Notes: generated from the letters alone by a model not told the origin. A stretch of 6,910 nucleotides of DNA from an uncultured bacterium (GCA_903868205.1 CAIPUJ010000083.1:1-6910); one strand, 5' to 3'; numbered from the stretch's first letter, positions 1-4,711 are shown. Numbers and translations are program-made.

Positions 1-297
1 TGCGTTCCCGTCTAAATCCTTATAATTTTTATTTAATAAAGCAATTTCTTTTTCTATTTGTTCTTCTAATTTTATCGAGCTATTATTAAATTCTTTTGCA
101 GAAGTAACCAAAGCAACTTTAGTAATTTCCTCATCTAGACTTTCTAAGGCTGATTCTTCAAATGAACCGTCTGAATCGTATCCTCCAACAACAATAACAT
201 ACACAGCATCCTGATATGATACCGCAAAGACAGTTCTTACCCACAACAAAGAAAACAACAAAATAATAGACGTATAAAATAATTTTTTATTATTCAT
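1..297 (-). CDS. Secreted or membrane-anchored protein of unknown function (N-terminal 99 residues)
   Basis: The frame is open from an ATG at 297 to the window edge, so only the N-terminus is present. Residues 1-24 form a classical signal peptide: basic start (MNNKK), hydrophobic core (LFYTSIILLFSLLW), and a V-x-A-like end (RTVFA) before VSYQ, so cleavage after about residue 26 is likely. The mature part opens with a beta-like stretch (AVYVIVVGG), a short acidic turn (YDSDGSFEES), then a charged helical region rich in Glu and Lys (KLEEQIEKEIALLNK) that could be a coiled coil. I do not recognise the family. There is no Shine-Dalgarno sequence; a consensus -10 ends about 10 nt before the ATG, suggesting a leaderless or nearly leaderless message. 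The gene is divergent from the membrane protein at 410. Confidence 0.72.
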   Translation of the reverse strand, partial: MNNKKLFYTSIILLFSLLWVRTVFAVSYQDAVYVIVVGGYDSDGSFEESALESLDEEITKVALVTSAKEFNNSSIKLEEQIEKEIALLNKNYKDLDGNA

Positions 298-307
298 ATG
301 AACAATA

Positions 308-335
308 ATTATACCAATATAAAATATATTTACAA
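308..335 (-). promoter_or_regulatory. Sigma70-type promoter for the secreted protein gene
   Basis: On the minus strand, TTGTAA (330-335) and a perfect TATAAT (308-313) are separated by 16 bp. The predicted transcription start near 301 lies about 4 nt upstream of the ATG at 297, leaving no room for a ribosome binding site. Confidence 0.6.
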
Positions 336-352
336 AGAAGCTAAAATAGCTA

Positions 353-380
353 TTGACCTATAATTTATAAATAGTATATT
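353..380 (+). promoter_or_regulatory. Sigma70-type promoter for the 129-residue membrane protein gene
   Basis: TTGACC (353-358), 16 bp spacer, TATATT (375-380). Predicted start near 387 gives a 5' UTR of about 23 nt that holds an AAAGGAG ribosome binding site (396-402), 7 nt before the ATG at 410. This promoter is back to back with the one for the secreted protein. Confidence 0.55.
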
Positions 381-409
381 TGAAATAGAAACAAAAAAGG
401 AGTTCGTTT

Positions 410-799
410 ATGAAAATAAAGAAGATTGAGCCATTCGAGTTCGACATCAAAAAAATCATCTTGACGATTTTTTGTGGAATAATTGGATTACTCATAATCA
501 AAAGCATTAATTTGCAAAAGTTGGTTAAGATTCCAGAGATAGAAGCGCTGGCCTTCACAATCATGGCCTATATAATATTTGTGGCTGCTTTTTTTGAAAA
601 ACAAAAGGATGGAAAAATTCCTAGGAAATCAAAAAACGCCGCCCTACTAACAAACGCTTTTGCTTTTGGTTTATCACTCGGGTGTTTAATTTTTGTACCA
701 GGAATCACCTGGAGTATATTCAGCTTAATTCTTATGATCATAACAGCGTTGTCTGCAACATCTCTGTACTTTGTTACAGAAGGAGTATCAGACTACTAA
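410..799 (+). CDS. Small integral membrane protein of unknown function (four predicted helices)
   Basis: The protein has 129 residues and is mostly hydrophobic. Four likely membrane segments are visible at about residues 14-31, 45-62, 78-97 and 99-122; the last two are joined by a short turn containing VPG. A basic, soluble N-terminus (MKIKKIEPFEFDIKK) and a basic loop between helices 2 and 3 (KQKDGKIPRKSKN) put both on the cytoplasmic side by the positive-inside rule. There are no catalytic motifs or metal-binding clusters, and I do not recognise a family. The start is well supported by the strong AGGAG at 398-402. It forms a single-gene unit with its own promoter and a strong terminator directly after the stop. 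It precedes smpB but is not co-transcribed with it. Confidence 0.78.
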   Translation: MKIKKIEPFEFDIKKIILTIFCGIIGLLIIKSINLQKLVKIPEIEALAFTIMAYIIFVAAFFEKQKDGKIPRKSKNAALLTNAFAFGLSLGCLIFVPGITWSIFSLILMIITALSATSLYFVTEGVSDY

Positions 800-807
800 T
801 ACCATAA

Positions 808-840
808 GGGACCGATTCACTCGGTCCTTTTTTATTTTTT
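808..840 (+). terminator. Rho-independent terminator after the membrane protein gene
   Basis: Stem GGACCGA (809-815) / TCGGTCC (821-827), loop TTCAC, followed by a T-rich tract (TTTTTTATTTTTT). It separates the upstream gene from smpB. Confidence 0.88.
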
Positions 841-845
841 ACAAT

Positions 846-874
846 TTCTCAAATCTTCCCTATTCTGGTACTAT
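846..874 (+). promoter_or_regulatory. Extended -10 promoter for smpB-ssrA
   Basis: TTCTCA (846-851), 17 bp spacer, TACTAT (869-874) with the extended -10 dinucleotide TG at 866-867. Predicted start near 881 is only about 3 nt before the smpB ATG (884), and no Shine-Dalgarno sequence is present, so the message is probably leaderless. Confidence 0.5.
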
Positions 875-883
875 ATTAAAGAA

Positions 884-1327
884 ATGAGTAAATTCGCAGA
901 AAATAGAAAAGCATATTTCAATTATGAAGTCCTTGAGAAAATCACGGCCGGTATTGAATTACTTGGTTTTGAAGTAAAAGCCGTAAAGGATGGGAAGATG
1001 TCTTTGGATGGAGCATACGCAATAATCAGAGGCTCTGAGGCTTTTCTCATTAACTCAAACATCACTCCCATTCAGCCAAAGAATACGCCGGTAGATTTTG
1101 ATCCTCGCAGGAACAGAAAGCTTTTACTTACCAAAAAGGAAATAAAACGCCTAGGAGATATGGAAAATCAGAAAGGATTGACAATATCTGCCCTTTCGGT
1201 GTATAATATGGGTAAGAAGCTCAAAGTAGAGCTTGGAATCGTTCGTGGTAAAAAGACTCACGATAAGCGTGAGAGTATAAAAAAACGCGAAACGGATAGA
1301 GAAATAAGAAGAACATTGAAAGAATAA
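884..1327 (+). CDS. smpB: SsrA-binding protein SmpB
   Basis: SmpB binds the tRNA-like domain of tmRNA and carries it into stalled ribosomes during trans-translation; it acts in the cytoplasm. The 147-residue protein is slightly shorter than the common 150-160. Family landmarks are visible in order: NRKAYFNYEVLEKITAGIEL at the N-terminus, the GFEVKAVKDGKMSL stretch of the OB-type barrel (about 28-41), the DPRRNRKLLL segment (about 73-82) with KKEIKRL after it, and VELGIVRGKKTHDKRES followed by a basic tail (KKRETDREIRRTLKE) of the kind that folds as a helix in the mRNA channel. The ATG at 884 fits the family N-terminus although no Shine-Dalgarno precedes it. The tmRNA gene begins 4 nt after its stop codon, so both partners are very likely on one transcript. 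Confidence 0.96.
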   Translation: MSKFAENRKAYFNYEVLEKITAGIELLGFEVKAVKDGKMSLDGAYAIIRGSEAFLINSNITPIQPKNTPVDFDPRRNRKLLLTKKEIKRLGDMENQKGLTISALSVYNMGKKLKVELGIVRGKKTHDKRESIKKRETDREIRRTLKE

Positions 1328-1331
1328 TATT

Positions 1332-1738
1332 GGGGATGATCGGCCTAGACAATTGGTCCGTTCTCTCTTGCGCAAAGTGGAGCAACCTTGTGAACTCCTA
1401 AATCTATCAAGGACTTGTAAATGCAAAAAGCTTTACATCAAAAGTAGCGGCAACTTTATCACCATATTTTGGTGCTAAGGACCTTACTTTAGCTTACGCT
1501 TTAGCCTAAGCTACATTTCATCTACTGACTTCTGAGAGGTAGAATGAGGTGCAATATTTTCAGAATATATCACTAGCCTTCTCGTCTAGTGACGAAAATA
1601 GAGAATCGGTTTGTAAATGTTTTGTTGTTTTATAGTTTACAAACTTAAATCTGTCCTCGGACGGAAACAAAATAACTAGACTTTGTAGAAGCATTGAGTT
1701 CAATCATTTGCACGTGAGTTCGATTCTCACCATCTCCA
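1332..1738 (+). ncRNA. ssrA: Transfer-messenger RNA (tmRNA, one-piece)
   Basis: Acts as tRNA-Ala and then as mRNA to release stalled ribosomes and tag their products. The acceptor stem GGGGATG (1332-1338) pairs with CATCTCC (1731-1737), and the third pair is the G-U wobble that alanyl-tRNA synthetase reads. The T-arm is perfect: GTGAG (1714-1718), loop TTCGATT, CTCAC (1726-1730). The discriminator is A1738; the next bases are CAT, so CCA is not encoded. A long P2 helix pairs GAACTC (about 1391-1396) with GAGTTC, continuing outward through GCAAAgTG with CATTTGC. A tag reading frame ends in AYALA-stop. Two pseudoknots follow it: 1571-1576/1586-1591 with 1579-1583/1601-1605, and 1609-1617/1636-1644 with 1619-1626/1666-1673. 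The D-loop region (GGCCTAGACAATTGGTCC) departs from the usual GG(U/A)UUCGAC form. The 407 nt length is normal. Confidence 0.95.
1447..1509 (+). other. tmRNA tag-peptide reading frame
   Basis: In-frame codons from GCG (1447) or GCA (1450) to TAA (1507-1509) encode AATLSPYFGA followed by KDLTLAYALA, or the same minus the first Ala. The end AYALA matches the known C-terminal degradation signal of tmRNA tags (the E. coli tag ends YALAA). The length of 19-20 residues is about twice that of E. coli. The resume codon is ambiguous: GCG is preceded by AAGTA and GCA by TAGCG, each matching three positions of the E. coli determinant UAGUC. Confidence 0.85.
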
Positions 1739-1741
1739 CAT
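1731..1741 (+). repeat. tmRNA 3'-end sequence, repeated downstream
   Basis: CATCTCCACAT at the tmRNA 3' end recurs exactly at 1942-1952 in direct orientation and, as ATGTGGAGATG, at 1780-1790 in inverted orientation. Direct copies of a tmRNA end are what attachment sites of integrated elements look like; only about 200 bp separate them here and no integrase gene is in the window. Confidence 0.8.
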
Positions 1742-1744
1742 TTC

Positions 1745-1776
1745 AAAAATCAGCCCGCATTAAGCGGGCGATTTTT
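1745..1776 (+). terminator. Terminator of the smpB-ssrA transcript
   Basis: GC-rich stem GCCCGC (1753-1758) / GCGGGC (1764-1769), loop ATTAA, extended by AAAAATC/GATTTTT around a one-base bulge. The T run is at 1772-1776. It begins 7 nt after the mature tmRNA end. The A/T flanks make it usable from either side. Confidence 0.88.
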
Positions 1777-1778
1777 GT

Positions 1779-1953
1779 TATGTGGAGATGAGCAAGCAAA
1801 CTGCTTTGCTTGCGTGTGAGAATCGAAAAGCGGAGCAGGACCCAAGTCAGCAGACTTGGGAGCGAGCTAGGGTCGTGAGAGTTCATTTGTGACAACAAAT
1901 GAACTACTCCTGACCGAAAGTGGTAATCCACGGTTCTCGCACATCTCCACATA
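1779..1953. repeat. Highly structured palindromic element with tmRNA-end-derived terminal inverted repeats
   Basis: A 175-bp gene-free segment bounded by a perfect 12-bp inverted repeat (TATGTGGAGATG, 1779-1790; CATCTCCACATA, 1942-1953). Inside, nearly everything pairs: hairpin GCAAGCAAA/TTTGCTTGC (1792-1800/1805-1813); a second helix of 10 bp with two G-T pairs (1815-1824/1932-1941); CCCAAGTC/GACTTGGG (1841-1848/1853-1860); GTTCATTTGT/ACAAATGAAC (1881-1890/1895-1904) extended by GAG/CTC and GGTC/GACC; and GTGG/CCAC (1920-1923/1928-1931). All apical loops are 4 nt. GTGAGAATCGAA (1816-1827) together with ATGTGGAGATG is a reverse-complement copy of the last 23 nt of the tmRNA T-arm/acceptor region, split by a 25-nt hairpin insertion. 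It lies between two terminators. It may be a MITE-like or att-derived remnant or a structured RNA; I do not recognise it. Confidence 0.7.
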
Positions 1954-1960
1954 CAAAACA

Positions 1961-1990
1961 AAAAAACACCAGAACTAACTGGTGTTTTTT
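1961..1990. terminator. Bidirectional terminator
   Basis: Perfect 12-bp stem AAAAAACACCAG (1961-1972) / CTGGTGTTTTTT (1979-1990), loop AACTAA. T runs lie on both strands, so it can end the minus-strand gene that stops at 2001 as well as any plus-strand transcript through the preceding palindromic element. Confidence 0.85.
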
Positions 1991-2000
1991 GTTAAATAAA

Positions 2001-2564
2001 TTACTTAACACAACTACTAAGCAAATCTACAATCCCGGCATCTAATTTACCTGTTGTATTAAAATTTTGGAAAACAGTAATTATACCCTCCTTCCCTATT
2101 TTATTTATCATCTTGTCAAAAGCACAGGAACAATAGTCTTCATTGGCTGAATTTACAGCACAATTAGTCATAAATTCTTTTTTTGCAATCTCATTTTGAG
2201 CTAATTGTTTTTTGATATTCAAGCGATTCGTATTTATTGAAGATAGTATGCTTATAGAAAAAATCGTAAAAATAACAGCAAGAAATATTAATAAAGACAT
2301 CATACCCACACTCATTGATCCAGTTAAGGCCCCCTTTTTATTTCTTACACCAACAAAGGTTGATTTACACTTCGGACATTTCCTTTTTGGAATAACCAAA
2401 AAGTACACGAGAGTAATCATTGGTCCAAAAACAAAACACAACCAAGCTAAGACAGTAGCCCATATAGGTCTATTTTTTTCTCCTTGTCCGACGTAATCAC
2501 AATTACCGCATTTAATGATGTCTATATGCTTTGGAACAGCTTCGACTACTTCTTCATTATTCAT
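2001..2564 (-). CDS. LITAF-like zinc-ribbon membrane protein with Cys-containing C-terminal domain
   Basis: A 187-residue protein. Residues 19-22 (CGNC) and 63-66 (CPKC) form a split zinc ribbon. Between them lies a hydrophobic segment (about 34-58). This CxxC - membrane segment - CxxC layout is that of the LITAF-like zinc-ribbon fold, where the hydrophobic part dips into the membrane. A true transmembrane helix follows (about 88-108). A soluble C-terminal domain (about 115-187) carries four cysteines: C135, C145 and C147 (YCSC) and C185. The even number and the Sec-type topology would suit disulfides outside the cell, but that is inference. No enzyme motif is seen and the role is unknown. 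No Shine-Dalgarno precedes the ATG; an AT-rich -10-like TATTAT (2570-2575 on the minus strand) sits just upstream, so it may be leaderless. Confidence 0.8.
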   Translation of the reverse strand: MNNEEVVEAVPKHIDIIKCGNCDYVGQGEKNRPIWATVLAWLCFVFGPMITLVYFLVIPKRKCPKCKSTFVGVRNKKGALTGSMSVGMMSLLIFLAVIFTIFSISILSSINTNRLNIKKQLAQNEIAKKEFMTNCAVNSANEDYCSCAFDKMINKIGKEGIITVFQNFNTTGKLDAGIVDLLSSCVK

Positions 2565-2646
2565 ATTTTATAATATTAGGTTGGTTAATAAATTACCCCT
2601 GTAGCGAAGACCGTAGAGTAATCCCCGATCTAAGCCATAATCATAT

Positions 2647-2703
2647 ACAATTTTATCATAGTTTTAAATTACCATCCACATGGATTTGATAAAATAAAAT
2701 TGT
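2647..2703. repeat. Intergenic inverted repeat (cruciform-like)
   Basis: In the 224-nt gap between 2564 and 2789, ACAATTTTATC (2647-2657) is complementary to GATAAAA...AAAATTGT (2688-2703), the right arm carrying a 5-nt AAAAT duplication. A small inner hairpin ATCCA/TGGAT (2674-2678/2681-2685) sits in the loop. It lies just upstream of the promoter at 2711. Role unknown; it might be an operator or a weak terminator. Confidence 0.45.
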
Positions 2704-2710
2704 ATTAAAT

Positions 2711-2739
2711 TTGACTTTGTTTTATTAGAATGGTATTAT
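2711..2739 (+). promoter_or_regulatory. Strong sigma70-type promoter for the first small paralogue
   Basis: TTGACT (2711-2716), optimal 17 bp spacer, TATTAT (2734-2739) preceded by an extended -10 TGG. Predicted start near 2746 gives a 5' UTR of about 43 nt. Confidence 0.7.
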
Positions 2740-2788
2740 TAAAAATAGAAAAGATGCACAGTGTGTCTTAGTTATGAAAGGAAAAATT

Positions 2789-3094
2789 ATGGCAAAGAAA
2801 AATCCCATGGACATAAAAAAACTTGTCTCATGGATTACAAAAACAAGAAAAAGACAAATCGAGGAATCGTGTGGGTGTGGGAAGATAAAAATTCTTAACA
2901 CACTAAAAAAAGATCCGGACCAGGAAATTCATTCTATTTACAGCAACATCTCTAATTGGAAAAACAGAGCCAGAGGTGAAAATGGCAGAGAAATAGAAGA
3001 CCTTGATAGTAACGAGGATCTCAAAGTTTCTCAGGATGTTGTCTGCTCTCTACAAAGAATTTTCAAAACCGAAATCGACGCACTGGAAGACTAA
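2789..3094 (+). CDS. Small charged soluble protein of unknown function (paralogue 1 of 2)
   Basis: 101 residues starting MAKKNPMDIKKL. An in-frame ATG exists 15 nt upstream (2774), but AAAGGA (2777-2782) lies inside that extension and 6 nt before the ATG at 2789, so 2789 is the better start. The protein is charged, with no signal peptide or membrane segment and mostly predicted helical. A CGCG patch at residues 28-31 and C86 are its only cysteines. It aligns end to end with the protein at 3252-3536: MD-x-K-x4-WI near the start (residues 7-16), IxxW in the middle (54-57), and L-x3-F-x2-EI-x2-L at the end (88-99). I do not recognise the family. It has its own promoter, Shine-Dalgarno and terminator, so it is a single-gene unit. 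Confidence 0.75.
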   Translation: MAKKNPMDIKKLVSWITKTRKRQIEESCGCGKIKILNTLKKDPDQEIHSIYSNISNWKNRARGENGREIEDLDSNEDLKVSQDVVCSLQRIFKTEIDALED

Positions 3095-3111
3095 TCGTCT
3101 TCCCCCTTCAG

Positions 3112-3136
3112 CCGGAGCTTCATGCTCCGGTTTTTT
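3112..3136 (+). terminator. Terminator of small paralogue 1
   Basis: Perfect 7-bp GC-rich stem CCGGAGC (3112-3118) / GCTCCGG (3124-3130), loop TTCAT, then six T residues. Confidence 0.92.
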
Positions 3137-3170
3137 AATACCAAACCATTATTTTTCTGGCAAAGTAAGA

Positions 3171-3235
3171 TTGACCCAGTACTAGTTTTTTGAGATTCTT
3201 AATAAGGACGATTGAAACTGATTTCAAACTAGTAC
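3171..3235 (+). promoter_or_regulatory. Candidate promoter and 10-bp inverted repeat upstream of small paralogue 2
   Basis: TTGACC (3171-3176) is a good -35, but the best -10 at 17 bp spacing is only GATTCT (3194-3199). GTACTAGTTT (3179-3188) is perfectly repeated in inverted form as AAACTAGTAC (3226-3235), and the right arm abuts the AAAGGAG ribosome binding site (3236-3242). A second register (GTACTAG/CTAGTAC continued by TTTGAGAT/ATTTCAAA) gives a longer helix with a 3-nt bulge. If transcription starts upstream of 3179, this is an RNA hairpin gating translation; if it starts near 3206, the palindrome is DNA and would be an operator overlapping a weak promoter. Confidence 0.55.
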
Positions 3236-3251
3236 AAAGGAGAAACTACTT

Positions 3252-3536
3252 ATGAGAATAATGGATGAGAAAGAATTCATTCAGTGGATTATAAACGAGA
3301 TACGTCTGGAAAGAAGTCACGAAATTAAACAAACCTTCCTTAGAAATATTCGTGATAATTTCGAGAATGCCGTACGAATAATCGACTTACAAATTCATTC
3401 TTGGGTCACAACCATAACAAGAGATCAAGACGGAATTGAAGATGTCGTCGTTGATGATCTAACAAGCCTTCCTGTGCGAATAGCCGAAAATTTAAAAACG
3501 GCATTCGCCCAAGAAATAAAGGATCTAGCAGCTTAA
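3252..3536 (+). CDS. Small charged soluble protein of unknown function (paralogue 2 of 2)
   Basis: 94 residues, starting MRIMDEKEFIQW. The AAAGGAG at 3236-3242 is 9 nt from the ATG at 3252; the next ATG (3261) is too far away at 18 nt. Charged and mostly helical with one likely beta strand (IEDVVVDDL, about 62-70); no signal peptide, membrane segment or cysteine. It matches the upstream protein at MD-x-K-x4-WI (residues 4-13), IxxW (48-51), a polar linker with DG/NG, and L-x3-F-x2-EI-x2-L (81-92). The pair therefore looks like a diverged tandem duplication. Function unknown; the family is not recognised. It converges on metK and has its own terminator. Confidence 0.75.
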   Translation: MRIMDEKEFIQWIINEIRLERSHEIKQTFLRNIRDNFENAVRIIDLQIHSWVTTITRDQDGIEDVVVDDLTSLPVRIAENLKTAFAQEIKDLAA

Positions 3537-3552
3537 ACAGCTACTATTCCTG

Positions 3553-3588
3553 CTGGGACACTATGTCAGTGTCCCAGTTTTTATTTTC
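3553..3588 (+). terminator. Terminator of small paralogue 2
   Basis: Perfect 10-bp stem CTGGGACACT (3553-3562) / AGTGTCCCAG (3568-3577), loop ATGTC, then TTTTTATTTT. On the minus strand the U tract is missing, so it probably does not serve the converging metK gene. Confidence 0.92.
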
Positions 3589-3594
3589 AAAAAT

Positions 3595-4530
3595 TTATTT
3601 CCATTCAAAATCTCTACCAAAATGTCCCCAGGTACAAGTTTCTGCGAAATTAACTTCATCTAATTTTAAATACTCCCTTATTCCTTTTGGGCTTAAATCA
3701 TAATCTGTAATTTCTTTTTCAATTCCGTCTACGATAGCGACAGCCATCACTGGATCTTTTTTACCAATCGCATATGCAAGCTTCGTATGAACCTCTTTCG
3801 CATTGTATTTTTTTAATAAGTCCACTGCAATTTTTCTAGCCATATAAGCTCCAGATCTATCCACCTTTGTATAATCTTTCCCAGAAAAAGATCCACCACC
3901 TATAGCTATTTCTGGACCATAGTTGTCTATCACCAACTTCCTTCCGGAAAGTCCTGTGTCTGCATCAAAACCGCCACTCGTCCACTCACCAGCAGGATTT
4001 ATTAAATATTCTTCAGCTTTAATAACACTTTTTACAATCTCTAAAAGTTTATCATTTTTTGTATTCTGAAAACTTGCTACGACAGTAACAACTTTTCCAC
4101 CATCTAATGTCACCTGAGTTTTTCCATCATAAGGATACACTTCAAATATTTTCTGACACAAATTACGAGCCAAGACATACTCAAGTGGTAGAAATTCTTT
4201 TGTCTCGCTTGTGGCATACCCTTTCATAATCCCCTGATCCCCTGCTCCGCCTACGTCTACGCCCTGTGCAATCTCCCTACTTTGTAAAACAATATTTTTA
4301 ATTATTTTGTAATCTTGCCCAACAATATCTTTTACTAATTTTTCTATATCAGGATTACTGTTTGATGTTGCTTCACCATTGATAGTAATAAGATTATGCC
4401 CACCCATCACCTCAATCGCGACTCTACTATTTTTATCTTCTTTTACATAAGCATCTAAAATACTATCTGCAATATAATCACAAATCTTATCCGGATGTTT
4501 CGGACTAACAAACTCAGCTGTCTTTTTCAT
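3595..4530 (-). CDS. metK: S-adenosylmethionine synthetase (short form)
   Basis: Makes SAM from methionine and ATP, releasing phosphate and pyrophosphate; cytoplasmic, needs Mg2+ and K+. Recognisable motifs: HPDK (residues 12-15) at the ATP site, GAGDQG (95-100), the Mg/phosphate segment with INPAGEW and TGLSGRK (about 177-198), GGGSFSGKD (211-219) followed by KVDRSGAYMAR, and GHFGR (302-306) close to the C-terminus. At 311 residues it is well below the roughly 380-400 of the E. coli type. One visible cause is the N-terminus: FVSPKHPDK replaces FTSESVSEGHPDK. All core motifs are present, so it should be active. The start is the only ATG that keeps the N-terminal motif. Expression is controlled by the SAM-I riboswitch directly upstream. 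No good Shine-Dalgarno is seen (AGAAAG only). Confidence 0.96.
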   Translation of the reverse strand: MKKTAEFVSPKHPDKICDYIADSILDAYVKEDKNSRVAIEVMGGHNLITINGEATSNSNPDIEKLVKDIVGQDYKIIKNIVLQSREIAQGVDVGGAGDQGIMKGYATSETKEFLPLEYVLARNLCQKIFEVYPYDGKTQVTLDGGKVVTVVASFQNTKNDKLLEIVKSVIKAEEYLINPAGEWTSGGFDADTGLSGRKLVIDNYGPEIAIGGGSFSGKDYTKVDRSGAYMARKIAVDLLKKYNAKEVHTKLAYAIGKKDPVMAVAIVDGIEKEITDYDLSPKGIREYLKLDEVNFAETCTWGHFGRDFEWK

Positions 4531-4543
4531 AGCTTTCTAAATT

Positions 4544-4692
4544 AAAAAATTCCTCATAAAGAGGAAAGATATAGATGACTAGTCTTATCTTTCCATAATA
4601 GCACTCGCTATTTGGCTGGATTTAGCACCTACTTATTTCTAAGGGTTGCCGATGGGTCCTTGAGCCAGTTGCTCTCGCCATACTCTTGATAA
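4544..4692 (-). promoter_or_regulatory. SAM-I (S-box) riboswitch with terminator/antiterminator, controlling metK
   Basis: On the minus strand the leader reads TTATCAAGAG (4683-4692), then the P2 arm with GAGC AACT GGCTC, GGCAACC (4644-4650), a P3 arm closed by CTTA-GAAA-TAAG, the hallmark GGTGCTAAATCC (4618-4629), a P4 hairpin AATAGC-GAGT-GCTATT (4597-4612) and GATAAG (4584-4589), which closes P1 against TTATC. The expression platform is fully visible: GGAAAGATA (4586-4594) can pair with TATCTTTCC (4563-4571) as antiterminator, while TTCCTC/GAGGAA (4561-4566/4550-4555) followed by six U (4544-4549) is the terminator. SAM binding holds GATAAG in P1, frees the terminator and switches metK off. 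Confidence 0.95.
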
Positions 4693-4711
4693 CCACTTTG
4701 GTTGTATTTGT

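Noticed and set aside
1151..1426. Minus-strand open frame across the smpB end and the tmRNA 5' part
   Set aside because: It runs antisense to smpB and a structural RNA, with no SD or promoter; a shadow frame.
1779..1953. A tRNA gene within the palindromic element
   Set aside because: A 7-bp acceptor-like stem and discriminator can be drawn, but no proper T-arm, anticodon arm or D-arm forms on either strand.
1743..1961. Minus-strand open frame of 72 codons
   Set aside because: It spans a terminator and the palindromic element; the peptide has no family features and its codons simply translate the hairpins.
2212..2496. Plus-strand open frame opposite the LITAF-like gene
   Set aside because: The minus-strand frame has clear zinc-ribbon and membrane motifs; the plus frame has none and no SD.
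2592..2622. Hairpin ATTAC/GTAAT around CTGTAGCG...CCGTAGAG
   Set aside because: The outer 5 bp pair but the interior has several mismatches; too weak to call a terminator or RNA element.
2774..2788. Upstream in-frame ATG of small paralogue 1 (5 extra residues)
   Set aside because: The AAAGGA ribosome binding site lies within this extension and is correctly spaced from the ATG at 2789.
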